A DNA stretch of 25,506 nt. Source: RAM1 sp040376925. GTDB lineage: Bacteria; Pseudomonadota; Gammaproteobacteria; Burkholderiales; Burkholderiaceae_C. Below, in pieces: positions 7,258 to 14,282 of this stretch. The position numbers and the translations under genes are program-made. The notes under the pieces were generated by a model. That model searched no databases. It had not been told where the DNA came from and was given only the letters and a program-made list of their open reading frames with translations. The stretch is from assembly GCA_040376925.1 (NCBI GenBank), contig JBEIPU010000041.1, positions 1 to 25,506 of the forward strand, written 5' to 3'. Each line of letters opens with the position of its first letter. Position 1 is the first letter of the stretch.

Positions 7258-9108
7258 TCACAGGGGCTCAAACACGACCAGCACCTGCCCCGTGGCCGCC
7301 TGCTGGCCCGGCACGACGCTGACTCCCCGGACCACAGCGTCACGCGACGCGGCCAGGCTGTGCTCCAGCTTCATGGATTCAATGACCAGCAAGGTGTCGC
7401 CACGGCGCACGGTGTCCCCCGGCGCGGTGTGCAGCGCGATCACCTTGCCGTTGAATGGCGCACGCAGCTCGTTGGCGCCGGCGCTGCCGGCGGTGCCCGC
7501 CGGCGGGTCAAACGACACGTCGTCCAGCACCAGGTCGGTGGCGCCGCACTGCACATGCCAGCGGTTGCCGTCCACGCGCACGGCGGTGGCGTGGCCCGTG
7601 CCATCGTGTGCCGCCGCGGTGAAGTCAAACACCTGCATCCGGTGGCGCAGCCGCGCGGGCCGCGTGAAGCTGCAGGCCAGCGGCGACGGCCGGGCCGGGT
7701 AGACCACCGACCGCGCGGCCCTGTCGCGCACGGCCTGCTCGTCGCGCTGCAGCATCGCGCGGATGCCGTGGGCGTGCTGCGCCAGGAACGGGATCAGCGC
7801 CTGGCCGGCGGCAAAGCTTTCATGCCGCAGGCAGGCCGCCAGCAAGGCGCGGTTGGTCGGCAGGCCCAGCAGCTGCAACTGGTCCAGCGCACCGGCCAGC
7901 CGGGCGATGGCTTCGCCGCGCGTGGGGGCGTGGGCGATGAGTTTGCCGAGCATGGAGTCGTACAGAGGCGGAACCTCCATGCCTTCAAAAATGGCGTGGT
8001 CGAAGCGCACGCCCTCACCCCTGCCCTCTTCCAGAGGGAGAGGGTGAAAGACACGCACAGTGCCGGCATGGGGGATGAAGTCTTCGTCCTCGGCGCACAG
8101 GCGCACTTCGATGGCGTGGCCCGCGAACTTCACATCGGCCTGTGCCAGCGGCAGCGGCTCGCCGCGCGCCACGCGAATCTGCCACGCCACCAGGTCCAGG
8201 CCTGTGACCATTTCGGTCACGGGGTGCTCCACCTGCAGCCGCGTGTTCATCTCCATCAAATAGAACTCGCCCCCGTCCACCAGAAACTCCACCGTGCCCG
8301 CGCCCACATAGCCCGCCGCCTGGGCCAGCTCCACCGCACAGCGGCCCATGCGTTCGCGCAGTGCGGCGTCCACCGCCGGGCTGGGCGTTTCCTCAATGAT
8401 CTTCTGGTGGCGCCGCTGCACCGAACAATCGCGCTCACCCAGGTGGATGTAGTGGCCGTGCGCATCGGCAAACACCTGCACCTCCACATGGCGCGGGTTC
8501 AGCAGCGCGCGCTCCAGCAGCAGCTCGCCATTGCCAAAAGCCGACAGCGCCTCGCTGCGCGCGCTGTGCACCGCCGTCGCGAACTGCGCCATGTCCGTCA
8601 CCAGCCGCATGCCGCGGCCACCGCCGCCCGCCGCAGCCTTGACCATCACGGGCAGGCCAATGCGCTGCGCCTCAGCCGCAAGCCGCTCGTCCGTCTGGTC
8701 GCTGCCGTGGTAGCCCGGCAGGCAGGGCACACCACGCGCCTGCGCGATGGCCTTGGCCGCGCTCTTGCTGCCCAGCTGCCGTATGGCTGCGGGCGGCGGG
8801 CCCACCCAGGTGAGCCCTGCGTCCATCACCGCCTGCGCAAATTCGGCGTTCTCGCTGAGAAAGCCGTAGCCGGGGTGAACGGCGTCGGCACCCGTGGCCT
8901 TGGCTGCGGCCAGCAGTTTGTCGATGCGCAGGTAGGTGTCCGCCGACGCATTGCCCTGCAACGCGAATGAGCTTGTGGCCTCGCGCACATGCAGGGCTTG
9001 CGCATCGGCATCTGAATACACCGCTGCCGTGGCGATTCCCATGGCGTGGGCGGTACGGAAGATGCGGCGAGCAATCTCGCCGCGGTTGGCAACCAGCAGC
9101 TTTTTCAT
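7258..9108 (-). CDS. Acyl-CoA carboxylase alpha subunit (biotin carboxylase + BCCP)
   Basis: 616 aa. The ATP-dependent biotin carboxylase half of a biotin-dependent acyl-CoA carboxylase (MCC/geranyl-CoA carboxylase class), paired with the beta subunit at 10404-12023. Domains: N-terminal biotin carboxylase domain from KKLLVANRGEIARRI, ATP-grasp glycine loop AAAGGGGRGM near residue 165, catalytic segment NTRLQVEHPVTE near 290, Biotin_carb_C domain to about 445, and a C-terminal biotinyl domain with ESMKLEH, where Lys about 580 is biotinylated. Residues 355-367 (HPLPLEEGRGEGV) are an in-frame palindromic repeat inside the Biotin_carb_C domain. I start at ATG 9108, where the conserved fold begins; the longer open frame upstream is encoded by an intergenic repeat. 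Confidence 0.92.
   Translation of the reverse strand: MKKLLVANRGEIARRIFRTAHAMGIATAAVYSDADAQALHVREATSSFALQGNASADTYLRIDKLLAAAKATGADAVHPGYGFLSENAEFAQAVMDAGLTWVGPPPAAIRQLGSKSAAKAIAQARGVPCLPGYHGSDQTDERLAAEAQRIGLPVMVKAAAGGGGRGMRLVTDMAQFATAVHSARSEALSAFGNGELLLERALLNPRHVEVQVFADAHGHYIHLGERDCSVQRRHQKIIEETPSPAVDAALRERMGRCAVELAQAAGYVGAGTVEFLVDGGEFYLMEMNTRLQVEHPVTEMVTGLDLVAWQIRVARGEPLPLAQADVKFAGHAIEVRLCAEDEDFIPHAGTVRVFHPLPLEEGRGEGVRFDHAIFEGMEVPPLYDSMLGKLIAHAPTRGEAIARLAGALDQLQLLGLPTNRALLAACLRHESFAAGQALIPFLAQHAHGIRAMLQRDEQAVRDRAARSVVYPARPSPLACSFTRPARLRHRMQVFDFTAAAHDGTGHATAVRVDGNRWHVQCGATDLVLDDVSFDPPAGTAGSAGANELRAPFNGKVIALHTAPGDTVRRGDTLLVIESMKLEHSLAASRDAVVRGVSVVPGQQAATGQVLVVFEPL
8010..8046. repeat. GC-rich palindromic repeat inside the carboxylase alpha gene
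   Basis: On the + strand the segment contains CCCTCACCCCTGCCCTCTTC followed by CAGAGGGAGAGGG. The CCCTCTTCCAGAGGG core forms a hairpin. This resembles a dispersed proteobacterial repeat usually found between genes. It keeps the reading frame of the host gene. Confidence 0.6.
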
Positions 9109-9155
9109 GCGACCGCACCTGCAGGCGTGTCGCGCACGCATTCCAGCGAACGCCG

Positions 9156-9228
9156 TGGAACCGGCTTTGCCGGGCCACAGGCGTTGCCCCCTTGAGGGGG
9201 AGGCGGCCGCAGGCCGCTTCGGGGGGGA
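9156..9228. repeat. Three-hairpin intergenic repeat, copy 1
   Basis: Three consecutive hairpins: CCGGC-TTT-GCCGG (9161-9173), CCCCC-TTGA-GGGGG (9187-9200) and GCGGCC-GCA-GGCCGC (9203-9217), then TTC and a G run touching the stop codon of the dehydrogenase at 9230. It fills most of the 121-nt gap between two operon genes. The same order of hairpins occurs at 16047-16122. Confidence 0.8.
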
Positions 9229-9229
9229 G

Positions 9230-10393
9230 TCATTTTTTCGCAATGCCCATGATCTTGGCCAGGATACCCAGCATGACCTCATCAGCCCCCCCGCCAATGG
9301 AACCCAGTCGTCCGTCGCGGTACATGCGCGACACCTTGTTCTCCCAGGTAAAGCCCATGCCGCCCCAGAACTGCAGGCAGCCGTCGGGGATGATGCGGTT
9401 CAGCCGCCCGGCCTTGAGCTTGGCCATGCTGGCAAGCTCCAGCACGTCCTGCCCGCCCACATACAGCTCGCAGGCCCTGTAGGTCAGCGCGCGCAGGCTT
9501 TCCAGCTCGGTCTTCATTTCAGCCAGCTTGAACTGCACGTACTGCTGGTCGGCCAGCACGCCGCCAAACAGCTTGCGCTCCTGCGCCCAATCAATCGTCC
9601 AGCCCAGGCAGCGCTCCAGCGACACCAGGCAGCTGGCCGCCGCCCACAGCCGCTCTTCCTGGAACTGCTGCATCTGGTAGATGAAGCCCTGGCCTTCGTT
9701 GCCGATGCGGTTGCGCTGGGGCACGCGCACTTCGTCAAAGTAGATCAGGCCGGTGTCGCTGCTGTTCATGCCGATCTTTTTGATCTTCTGCGCCACTTCG
9801 ATGCCCTTGCGCAGCTTGCCGCCCTCACGCATCGGCACCATGACCAGGCTCTTGTTCTTGTGCTGGGGGCCCTCACCGGTGTTGACCAGCATGCACATCC
9901 AGTCGGCCTGCAGGCTGTTGGTGATCCACATCTTCTGGCCGGTGATCACGTAGTCGTCGCCGTCCTTGCGGGCGTAGCTCTTGATGCCGGCCACGTCGCT
10001 GCCCGCTGCGGGCTCGCTCACGCCGATGCAGCCCACCATGTCACCGGCAATCGACGGCGCCAGGAATTCACGCTTGAGTTCATCGCTGCCAAAGCGCGCC
10101 AGCGCCGGCGTGGCCATGTCGGTCTGCACGCCAATGGCCATGGGCACGCCGCCGCAGTCGATGTAGCCCAGCGTTTCAGCCATGAGCATGGAATACGAAT
10201 AGTCCAGCCCCATGCCGCCGTATGCCTCGGGCTTGCACAGGCCCAGCAGGCCCAGCCGGCCCAGGCCCTTGAACACCTCGTGCGCAGGGAAGATCTCCGC
10301 CGCCTCCCATTCGTCTACATGCGGGTTGATGTGCTCGGCTATGTAGCGCTTGAGGGTCTTCTGGATTTCCAGGTGTTCGTGGGTGTATTGCAT
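9230..10393 (-). CDS. Acyl-CoA dehydrogenase, AtuD-like (citronellyl-CoA dehydrogenase class)
   Basis: 387 aa. FAD-dependent dehydrogenase acting on an acyl-CoA, placed between the two carboxylase subunit genes. Motifs: CIGVSEPAAGSDVAG (flavin contact), WITNSLQADWMCML, and GGMGFTWENKVSRMYRD near the C-terminus, where Glu about 351 aligns with the MCAD catalytic base. The stretch GYIDCGGVPMAIGVQTDMAT resembles, from memory, citronellyl-CoA dehydrogenases of Atu clusters; this is recognition, not a search. The start at ATG 10393 has AGGAGA just upstream, and this ribosome site overlaps the stop codon of the carboxyltransferase gene (TAG within TAGGAG), suggesting translational coupling. An upstream extension of the open frame lacks support. 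Confidence 0.9.
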   Translation of the reverse strand: MQYTHEHLEIQKTLKRYIAEHINPHVDEWEAAEIFPAHEVFKGLGRLGLLGLCKPEAYGGMGLDYSYSMLMAETLGYIDCGGVPMAIGVQTDMATPALARFGSDELKREFLAPSIAGDMVGCIGVSEPAAGSDVAGIKSYARKDGDDYVITGQKMWITNSLQADWMCMLVNTGEGPQHKNKSLVMVPMREGGKLRKGIEVAQKIKKIGMNSSDTGLIYFDEVRVPQRNRIGNEGQGFIYQMQQFQEERLWAAASCLVSLERCLGWTIDWAQERKLFGGVLADQQYVQFKLAEMKTELESLRALTYRACELYVGGQDVLELASMAKLKAGRLNRIIPDGCLQFWGGMGFTWENKVSRMYRDGRLGSIGGGADEVMLGILAKIMGIAKK

Positions 10394-10403
10394 GCTTTGT
10401 CTC

Positions 10404-12023
10404 CTACATTCTTCCAACACCAAACTGCACGGGCCGCAGTTGCCGCGCATCCGCGTCCGCACAGGTGTCCAGGCAAAACGCCAGCACCGCGCGTGTGTCG
10501 CGCGGGTCGATCACGCCGTCGTCCAGCACCAGGCCGCTGGTGTAGAACGCATCGGCCTGCGACTCGAACACGCTGACGATCTTGTCAAACTGCGCCTGCG
10601 ATGCGGCGGGGTCAGGCGTGATGCCTTTGCGTGCGAGCGCTGCGTCGGTCACGATCTGCATGGTGCGCGCGGCCTGCTCGCCGCCCATGACGGCCGTTTT
10701 GGCGCTGGGCCAGCTGAACAAAAAACGCGGCGCATAGCCGCGCCCGCACATGCCGTAGTTGCCCGCGCCAAAGCTGGCGCCGCACTGGATGGTGATCTGT
10801 GGCACGGTGGCGTTCGTCACGGCCTGGATCATCTTGCTGCCGTGCTTGATCATGCCGCCCTGCTCGCTGTCCTTGCCCACCATGTAGCCCGTGGTGTTCT
10901 GCAGGTAGATGAGGGGCTGGCCCAGCTGGCACATCCACTGGATGAAGTGCGTGGCCTTGTTGGCGCCGGCCACGTCGATCGGGCCGTTGTTGGTGATGAA
11001 GCCCACGGCATGGCCCTCAACGCGCGCCTGCACGCAGACCGTGGCCGCACCGTACAGCGGCTTGAACTCCAGCAGGTCTGAATCGTCCACCAGCCGAGCA
11101 ATCACCTCGCGCATGTCAACCGGCTCGCGGTGGTGGGCGGGCATGAGGGTGAGCAAATCGTCCAGGGGGTAGCGCGGCGGACTGTTCTGCCCCCCCCGCT
11201 GGGGGAGGGCTGGGGTGGGGGCACACCGCCCCACCACCTCCCGCGCAATCCCCAATGCCTGCCGGTCATCCTCTGCCAGGTACTCACCCAGCCCCGAGGT
11301 GGACGTGTGCATCTCGGCGCCGCCCAGTTCTTCTTCCGTCGCCACTTCGCCGGTGGCCGCCATCAACAGCGGCGGCCCGGCCAGGAAGGCACGCGAGCGC
11401 CCGCGCACCATGATCACCACATCGCTCAAGCCCGGCATGTAGGCACCGCCCGCCGTGCCCGAGCCGTGCTGCACCGTGATCACCGGGATACCCGCCGCCG
11501 ACAGCCGCGCCAGGTTGCGAAACAGGCTGCCGCCGTGCACAAAGCCCTCCACCCGGTACTTCATGAGGTTGGCCCCGGCACTCTCTACCAGATGGACGAA
11601 GGGCAGCTTGTTCTGCAGCGCGATCTCCTGCACGCGCAGGATTTTTTCCAGACCCATGGGCTGAATGGCCCCCGCCTCAATGCCCGAGTCGCTGGCCACC
11701 ACCATGCAGCGCACGCCGCTGATGCATCCAATGCCGGCCACGATGCCGCCGCCCGGCACGGACGCGGTCGGGTCTTTGGTGTCCTGCAGGAAGCCCGCCA
11801 GATTGCACAGCGGTACATACGGCGAGCCCGCGTCCAGCACCAGCGCCACACGCTCGCGCGGCAGCAGCTGGCCGCGCTTGTCGAACACGGGTTTGGATTT
11901 GGCCGACGCCTGCGCGGCGCGGTCCTCCAGCGCGCGCAGCTGCGCTATGCGCGCCAGCATGGCGTCGCGCCGCTGCAGGGCTACAGCGCCCGCAGCACTC
12001 CACGAACTTTGAAACACCGTCAT
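10404..12023 (-). CDS. Acyl-CoA carboxylase beta subunit (carboxyltransferase)
   Basis: 539 aa. It transfers CO2 from carboxybiotin of the alpha subunit to an acyl-CoA. Two crotonase-like halves are visible: the N-half with GSGTAGGAYMPGLSD and FLAGPPLLMAATGEV, then LGGAEMHTSTSGLGEY, and the C-half with ITNNGPIDVAGANKATHF, NTTGYMVG and GASFGAGNYGMCGRGY. The AYMPG.SD and GGAEMH wording is closer to my memory of geranyl-CoA carboxylase than of methylcrotonyl-CoA carboxylase, but the substrate is not proven. Residues about 267-281 (APTPALPQRGG and neighbours), in the linker between halves, are encoded by a palindromic repeat. Its start overlaps the SDR stop by 4 nt. Confidence 0.93.
   Translation of the reverse strand: MTVFQSSWSAAGAVALQRRDAMLARIAQLRALEDRAAQASAKSKPVFDKRGQLLPRERVALVLDAGSPYVPLCNLAGFLQDTKDPTASVPGGGIVAGIGCISGVRCMVVASDSGIEAGAIQPMGLEKILRVQEIALQNKLPFVHLVESAGANLMKYRVEGFVHGGSLFRNLARLSAAGIPVITVQHGSGTAGGAYMPGLSDVVIMVRGRSRAFLAGPPLLMAATGEVATEEELGGAEMHTSTSGLGEYLAEDDRQALGIAREVVGRCAPTPALPQRGGQNSPPRYPLDDLLTLMPAHHREPVDMREVIARLVDDSDLLEFKPLYGAATVCVQARVEGHAVGFITNNGPIDVAGANKATHFIQWMCQLGQPLIYLQNTTGYMVGKDSEQGGMIKHGSKMIQAVTNATVPQITIQCGASFGAGNYGMCGRGYAPRFLFSWPSAKTAVMGGEQAARTMQIVTDAALARKGITPDPAASQAQFDKIVSVFESQADAFYTSGLVLDDGVIDPRDTRAVLAFCLDTCADADARQLRPVQFGVGRM
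11182..11225. repeat. GC-rich palindromic repeat inside the carboxylase beta gene
   Basis: A C-run, GCT, G-run hairpin (11191-11205) followed on the + strand by AGGGCTGGGGTGGGGG. On the - strand it encodes APTPALPQRGG, a peptide typical of translated dispersed repeats. It is in frame and falls in the linker between the two carboxyltransferase halves. Confidence 0.6.
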
Positions 12024-12916
12024 TTCTGGAACACCTTCGGCGTCTGGTAGCGGTGAAACCCGTCAAACGGTTTCACCGCGTCGCGCTGCTGCACATCTTC
12101 TGGCGCCGCCACCTGCCCCCAGCCCATGCGCACCTGCGGCCGCGCGCCGTCCACGCGCATCACCGTGCCGCTGATGAAACTGGCCGCCGGACTCAGCAGG
12201 AAGACGATGGCCGCCGACGTTTCCGCCTCGTTGCCAAAGCGGCCCAGCGGGACCGTCTCGCGCATTTCGCGCAGCATGGGGCCGGCCTCGGGTGGGTAAT
12301 GGTCCATGCCGCTGGACGCGATGTAGCCCGGTGCCACGGCATTCACGCGCACGCCGCTTCTGGCCCATTCCAGCGCGGCCGTTTCCGTGAAGCTCACCAT
12401 GCCAGCGCGCGCCGCGCCGCTGTGGCCCATGCCGGGCATGGAGCCCCAGATGTCGGCCACGATGTTGACGATGCTGCCGCCCCGGGCCTGCATGGACTGC
12501 AGGTAGCATTCGCGCGCCATCAGGAAACCGCCGGTCAGGTTGGTGGCCACCACGGCGTCCCAGCCCTTGGCGCTGATGTTTTCCAGCGGCGTGATGTACT
12601 GGCCGCCCGCGTTGTTCACCAGCCCGTCGATACGGCCGTGCGCAATGACGATGGCCGCCACCGTCGTCCTGACCGCCTCTTCGTTGCGGATGTCGCAGGC
12701 GTGAAAGCTCACATGGCCCACGTGGCCGCTCGCATCCACAGCGATCTCGGCCGCCACATCCTGCAGCTTGCCCAGGTTGCGCCCGATCAGCACCACATGC
12801 GCGCCCAGCGCAGCCAGCTCGTGCGCGGTGCAGCGCCCAATGCCCGAGCCACCACCCGTGACGACGATGACCTTGCCGGCCAGCAGGCCGGGCTTGAATA
12901 CGGATTGGTAGCTCAT
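12020..12916 (-). CDS. SDR-family oxidoreductase, PECR-like (trans-2-enoyl-CoA reductase type)
   Basis: 298 aa. Rossmann-fold NAD(P)(H) enzyme with TGGGSGIG (residues 20-27) and NNAG (101-104). Several segments match mammalian peroxisomal trans-2-enoyl-CoA reductase as I recall it: ISAKGWDAVVATNLTG, HSGAARAGM, and LLSPAASFISG. As in that protein, the classical YxxxK catalytic pair is missing: His165 and Ala169 stand at those positions. It may therefore reduce or oxidise a CoA-bound intermediate; an AtuB/AtuG-like role in terpenoid acid degradation is the alternative. It overlaps tetR upstream and the carboxyltransferase downstream by 4 nt each, indicating one transcript and coupled translation. 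Confidence 0.88.
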   Translation of the reverse strand: MSYQSVFKPGLLAGKVIVVTGGGSGIGRCTAHELAALGAHVVLIGRNLGKLQDVAAEIAVDASGHVGHVSFHACDIRNEEAVRTTVAAIVIAHGRIDGLVNNAGGQYITPLENISAKGWDAVVATNLTGGFLMARECYLQSMQARGGSIVNIVADIWGSMPGMGHSGAARAGMVSFTETAALEWARSGVRVNAVAPGYIASSGMDHYPPEAGPMLREMRETVPLGRFGNEAETSAAIVFLLSPAASFISGTVMRVDGARPQVRMGWGQVAAPEDVQQRDAVKPFDGFHRYQTPKVFQK

Positions 12917-13569
12917 GGTGTGCCGTGAATGAACAGCGCCATCGCAGCGTCTGTGAGTTGGTCCAGCGTTGCGCCTTTTTTGCGGTCGTACCACTGCACG
13001 GACCAGTTGAGCGCACCAAAAATCATCAGCCGCGCCAGCTTGACATCGGCCCGCAATTGCCCGCTGGCGTGCAGTGCCTTCAGCACCGGCACCCAGGTGG
13101 CCTCGTATTCACCCTGCAGCGTGGCCAGCGTAGCGCGCTGGCGCGCGGTGATGGCGCGCGACTCATACAGCATGACGGGGATGAAATCGCTGCCCGGCCC
13201 GAGCAGGATGTCAAAGTGGTTGCGGATCAGAACCGCCAGCAGCGAGCGCGGATCAGCCGCAGTTTGCTCACTTTTTTGTAGCGCCTGCGCCTGGCGTGCA
13301 ATGGCCGAGCGCATGCCCTCTTCCATCACCGCATACAGCAGCGCGCCCTTGCTCTTGAAGTGATAGAACGGCGAGCCGCTTTGCATGCCCACGGCAGCGG
13401 CAATGTCGCGCGTGCTGGTGGCGTCAAAGCCCTTGCGCCGGAACAGCCTGGCAGCACCTGCCACCAGCGCCTGCCGCCGGTTGCCGTCGTCGCGGTCTTC
13501 CACCGTCTTGCGCGGGCGCCCGCGCGGGCGCTTGGGCGCGGGTTCGGCGGCGGCAACGGGCATGTCCAT
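12913..13569 (-). CDS. TetR-family transcriptional regulator of the acyl-CoA operon
   Basis: 218 aa. N-terminal basic tail (PKRPRGRPRK, an AT-hook-like stretch), then a TetR helix-turn-helix around residues 36-80 with GFDATSTRDIAAAVGM and FYHFKSKGALLYAVM. The C-terminal ligand domain contains MIFGALNWSVQWYD, typical of TetR repressors that sense acyl-CoA-like ligands (KstR2/FadR-type, by recognition). I choose ATG 13569; TTG 13587 is possible in frame, and neither has a strong ribosome site. It is first in the operon, overlapping the SDR by 4 nt, so it very probably autoregulates together with all downstream genes. The palindrome at 13602-13615 is its likely operator. Confidence 0.9.
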   Translation of the reverse strand: MDMPVAAAEPAPKRPRGRPRKTVEDRDDGNRRQALVAGAARLFRRKGFDATSTRDIAAAVGMQSGSPFYHFKSKGALLYAVMEEGMRSAIARQAQALQKSEQTAADPRSLLAVLIRNHFDILLGPGSDFIPVMLYESRAITARQRATLATLQGEYEATWVPVLKALHASGQLRADVKLARLMIFGALNWSVQWYDRKKGATLDQLTDAAMALFIHGTP

Positions 13570-13601
13570 GGCCACGGACCATAGCAAAACCCGGTATTTT
13601 T

Positions 13602-13615
13602 AGCAAGCGTTTGCT
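13602..13615. promoter_or_regulatory. Candidate TetR operator palindrome
   Basis: AGCAAGCGTTTGCT, with six of seven base pairs symmetric, lies 32 nt upstream of the tetR start and 8 nt beyond the hicB stop. Size, symmetry and position suit a TetR-type operator that controls the whole operon. I saw no second copy elsewhere in the window by eye. Confidence 0.5.
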
Positions 13616-13623
13616 TGGTGAAA

Positions 13624-13986
13624 TTAGTGCGTCTGATTGCGCGCGGACTGGCTCACCCCCTGCGCCAGCAGCATTGTGACCAACATGTTCATGGACACGC
13701 CCTCTCGGCGCGCGCGCTGGACCAGGTTGCTGTGCAAGGACTTGGGCACGCGGGTTACAAACCGGCCCGACGCCTGTCCTTCACCCGGTTGCGGGATGGG
13801 CAAACCTTCGGCTTCAAGCGCGGCGATGGTTTCCTTCAGCGCATCTTTGCCGTTGCGGATGGCCTCCTGCGGCGTGGCGCCGTCGGAAATGCATTCGTCA
13901 AAATCGGTATAGGCAATCAGGTACCCACCGCCCTCCTCTTCACTGAGAGGCCGGATTTCAAACGGGTAATCAAGCAGCTTCGTCAT
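13624..13986 (-). CDS. hicB: HicB antitoxin (partial RNase H fold + ribbon-helix-helix)
   Basis: 120 aa. Antitoxin partner of HicA. The N-terminal HicB fold is seen in YLIAYTDFDECISDGATPQEAI (as shorter motifs YLIAYTDF and GATPQEAI) and KDALKETIAAL. The C-terminal ribbon-helix-helix DNA-binding part reads RFVTRVPKSLHSNL and REGVSMNMLVTMLLAQG. The start at ATG 13986 is preferred over GTG 13992 because AGGAG sits at the right distance only for the ATG. The gene overlaps the 3' end of hicA by 17 nt, so translation is likely coupled. It is expected to neutralise HicA and repress its own promoter. Confidence 0.9.
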   Translation of the reverse strand: MTKLLDYPFEIRPLSEEEGGGYLIAYTDFDECISDGATPQEAIRNGKDALKETIAALEAEGLPIPQPGEGQASGRFVTRVPKSLHSNLVQRARREGVSMNMLVTMLLAQGVSQSARNQTH

Positions 13987-14227
13987 CTGCACTCTCCTTG
14001 GGCGGTGCCGTGAGCAGCGCCAGAAACTTCAGTACATACACCGGCTTGATCGGCCGACGGGCAGGCACGGGCAAAGTCTTTCCGTCTGCGCGTATGAAGA
14101 TGCAATGACTACCACCTTCGTGTCGCCAGGTCAGGCCATGCCGCTTTGCCACGGATTGCAGGTCCACCAATGCCCAGTCGCGCGGATTGGCATGCATACG
14201 CTGGATCAACTTGGCAGCAGCGTTCAT
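13970..14227 (-). CDS. hicA: HicA mRNA-interferase toxin
   Basis: 85 aa. Small double-stranded-RNA-binding-fold toxin that cleaves mRNA. The conserved GGSHCIF segment contains the catalytic His at residue 41, followed by DGKTLPVPARRPIKPVYV, which matches the HicA beta-sheet and last helix. Length is within the family's range, a little longer at the C-terminus (KESADDEAA) than the shortest members. It precedes hicB as in canonical loci. The ribosome site is weak (AAAGA), as might be expected where toxin output is kept low. All key features are intact, so it looks functional. Confidence 0.88.
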   Translation of the reverse strand: MNAAAKLIQRMHANPRDWALVDLQSVAKRHGLTWRHEGGSHCIFIRADGKTLPVPARRPIKPVYVLKFLALLTAPPKESADDEAA

Positions 14228-14236
14228 TCTTTGAAT

Positions 14237-14265
14237 ATGATACTGCAGGTGACACTATCGCTGCA
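14237..14265 (-). promoter_or_regulatory. hicAB promoter with overlapping inverted repeat
   Basis: On the - strand, TTGCAG (-35-like), an 18-nt spacer and TATCAT (-10, five of six) lie 10 nt upstream of hicA. The spacer and -10 carry an inverted repeat, GATAGTG-N7-CAGTATC (14239-14259, six of seven positions symmetric), which is a fitting operator for the HicB ribbon-helix-helix. Confidence 0.45.
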
Positions 14266-14282
14266 ATGCTTCGGGCTTCCAG

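Noticed and set aside
7229..7261. GTG start at 7261 for the amidohydrolase, which would overlap the carboxylase stop by 4 nt.
   Set aside because: The 4-nt overlap is tempting, but the ATG at 7228 has a good ribosome site and begins a proper signal peptide.
7174..8970. A 598-codon + strand open frame opposite the carboxylase alpha gene.
   Set aside because: Low-complexity Arg/His/Gly/Ala composition and no recognisable domain; the - strand carries an intact biotin carboxylase.
9109..9297. N-terminal extension of the carboxylase alpha frame by 63 codons.
   Set aside because: It is encoded by the intergenic three-hairpin repeat and would overlap the stop of the dehydrogenase; the conserved domain starts at the ATG at 9108.
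8936..10576. A 546-codon + strand open frame across two - strand genes.
   Set aside because: It spans parts of three well-supported - strand genes and an intergenic repeat and has shadow-like composition.
13570..13587. TTG start at 13587 for the TetR gene.
   Set aside because: It adds six residues with no family support and lies closer to the putative operator; ATG 13569 is the simpler choice.
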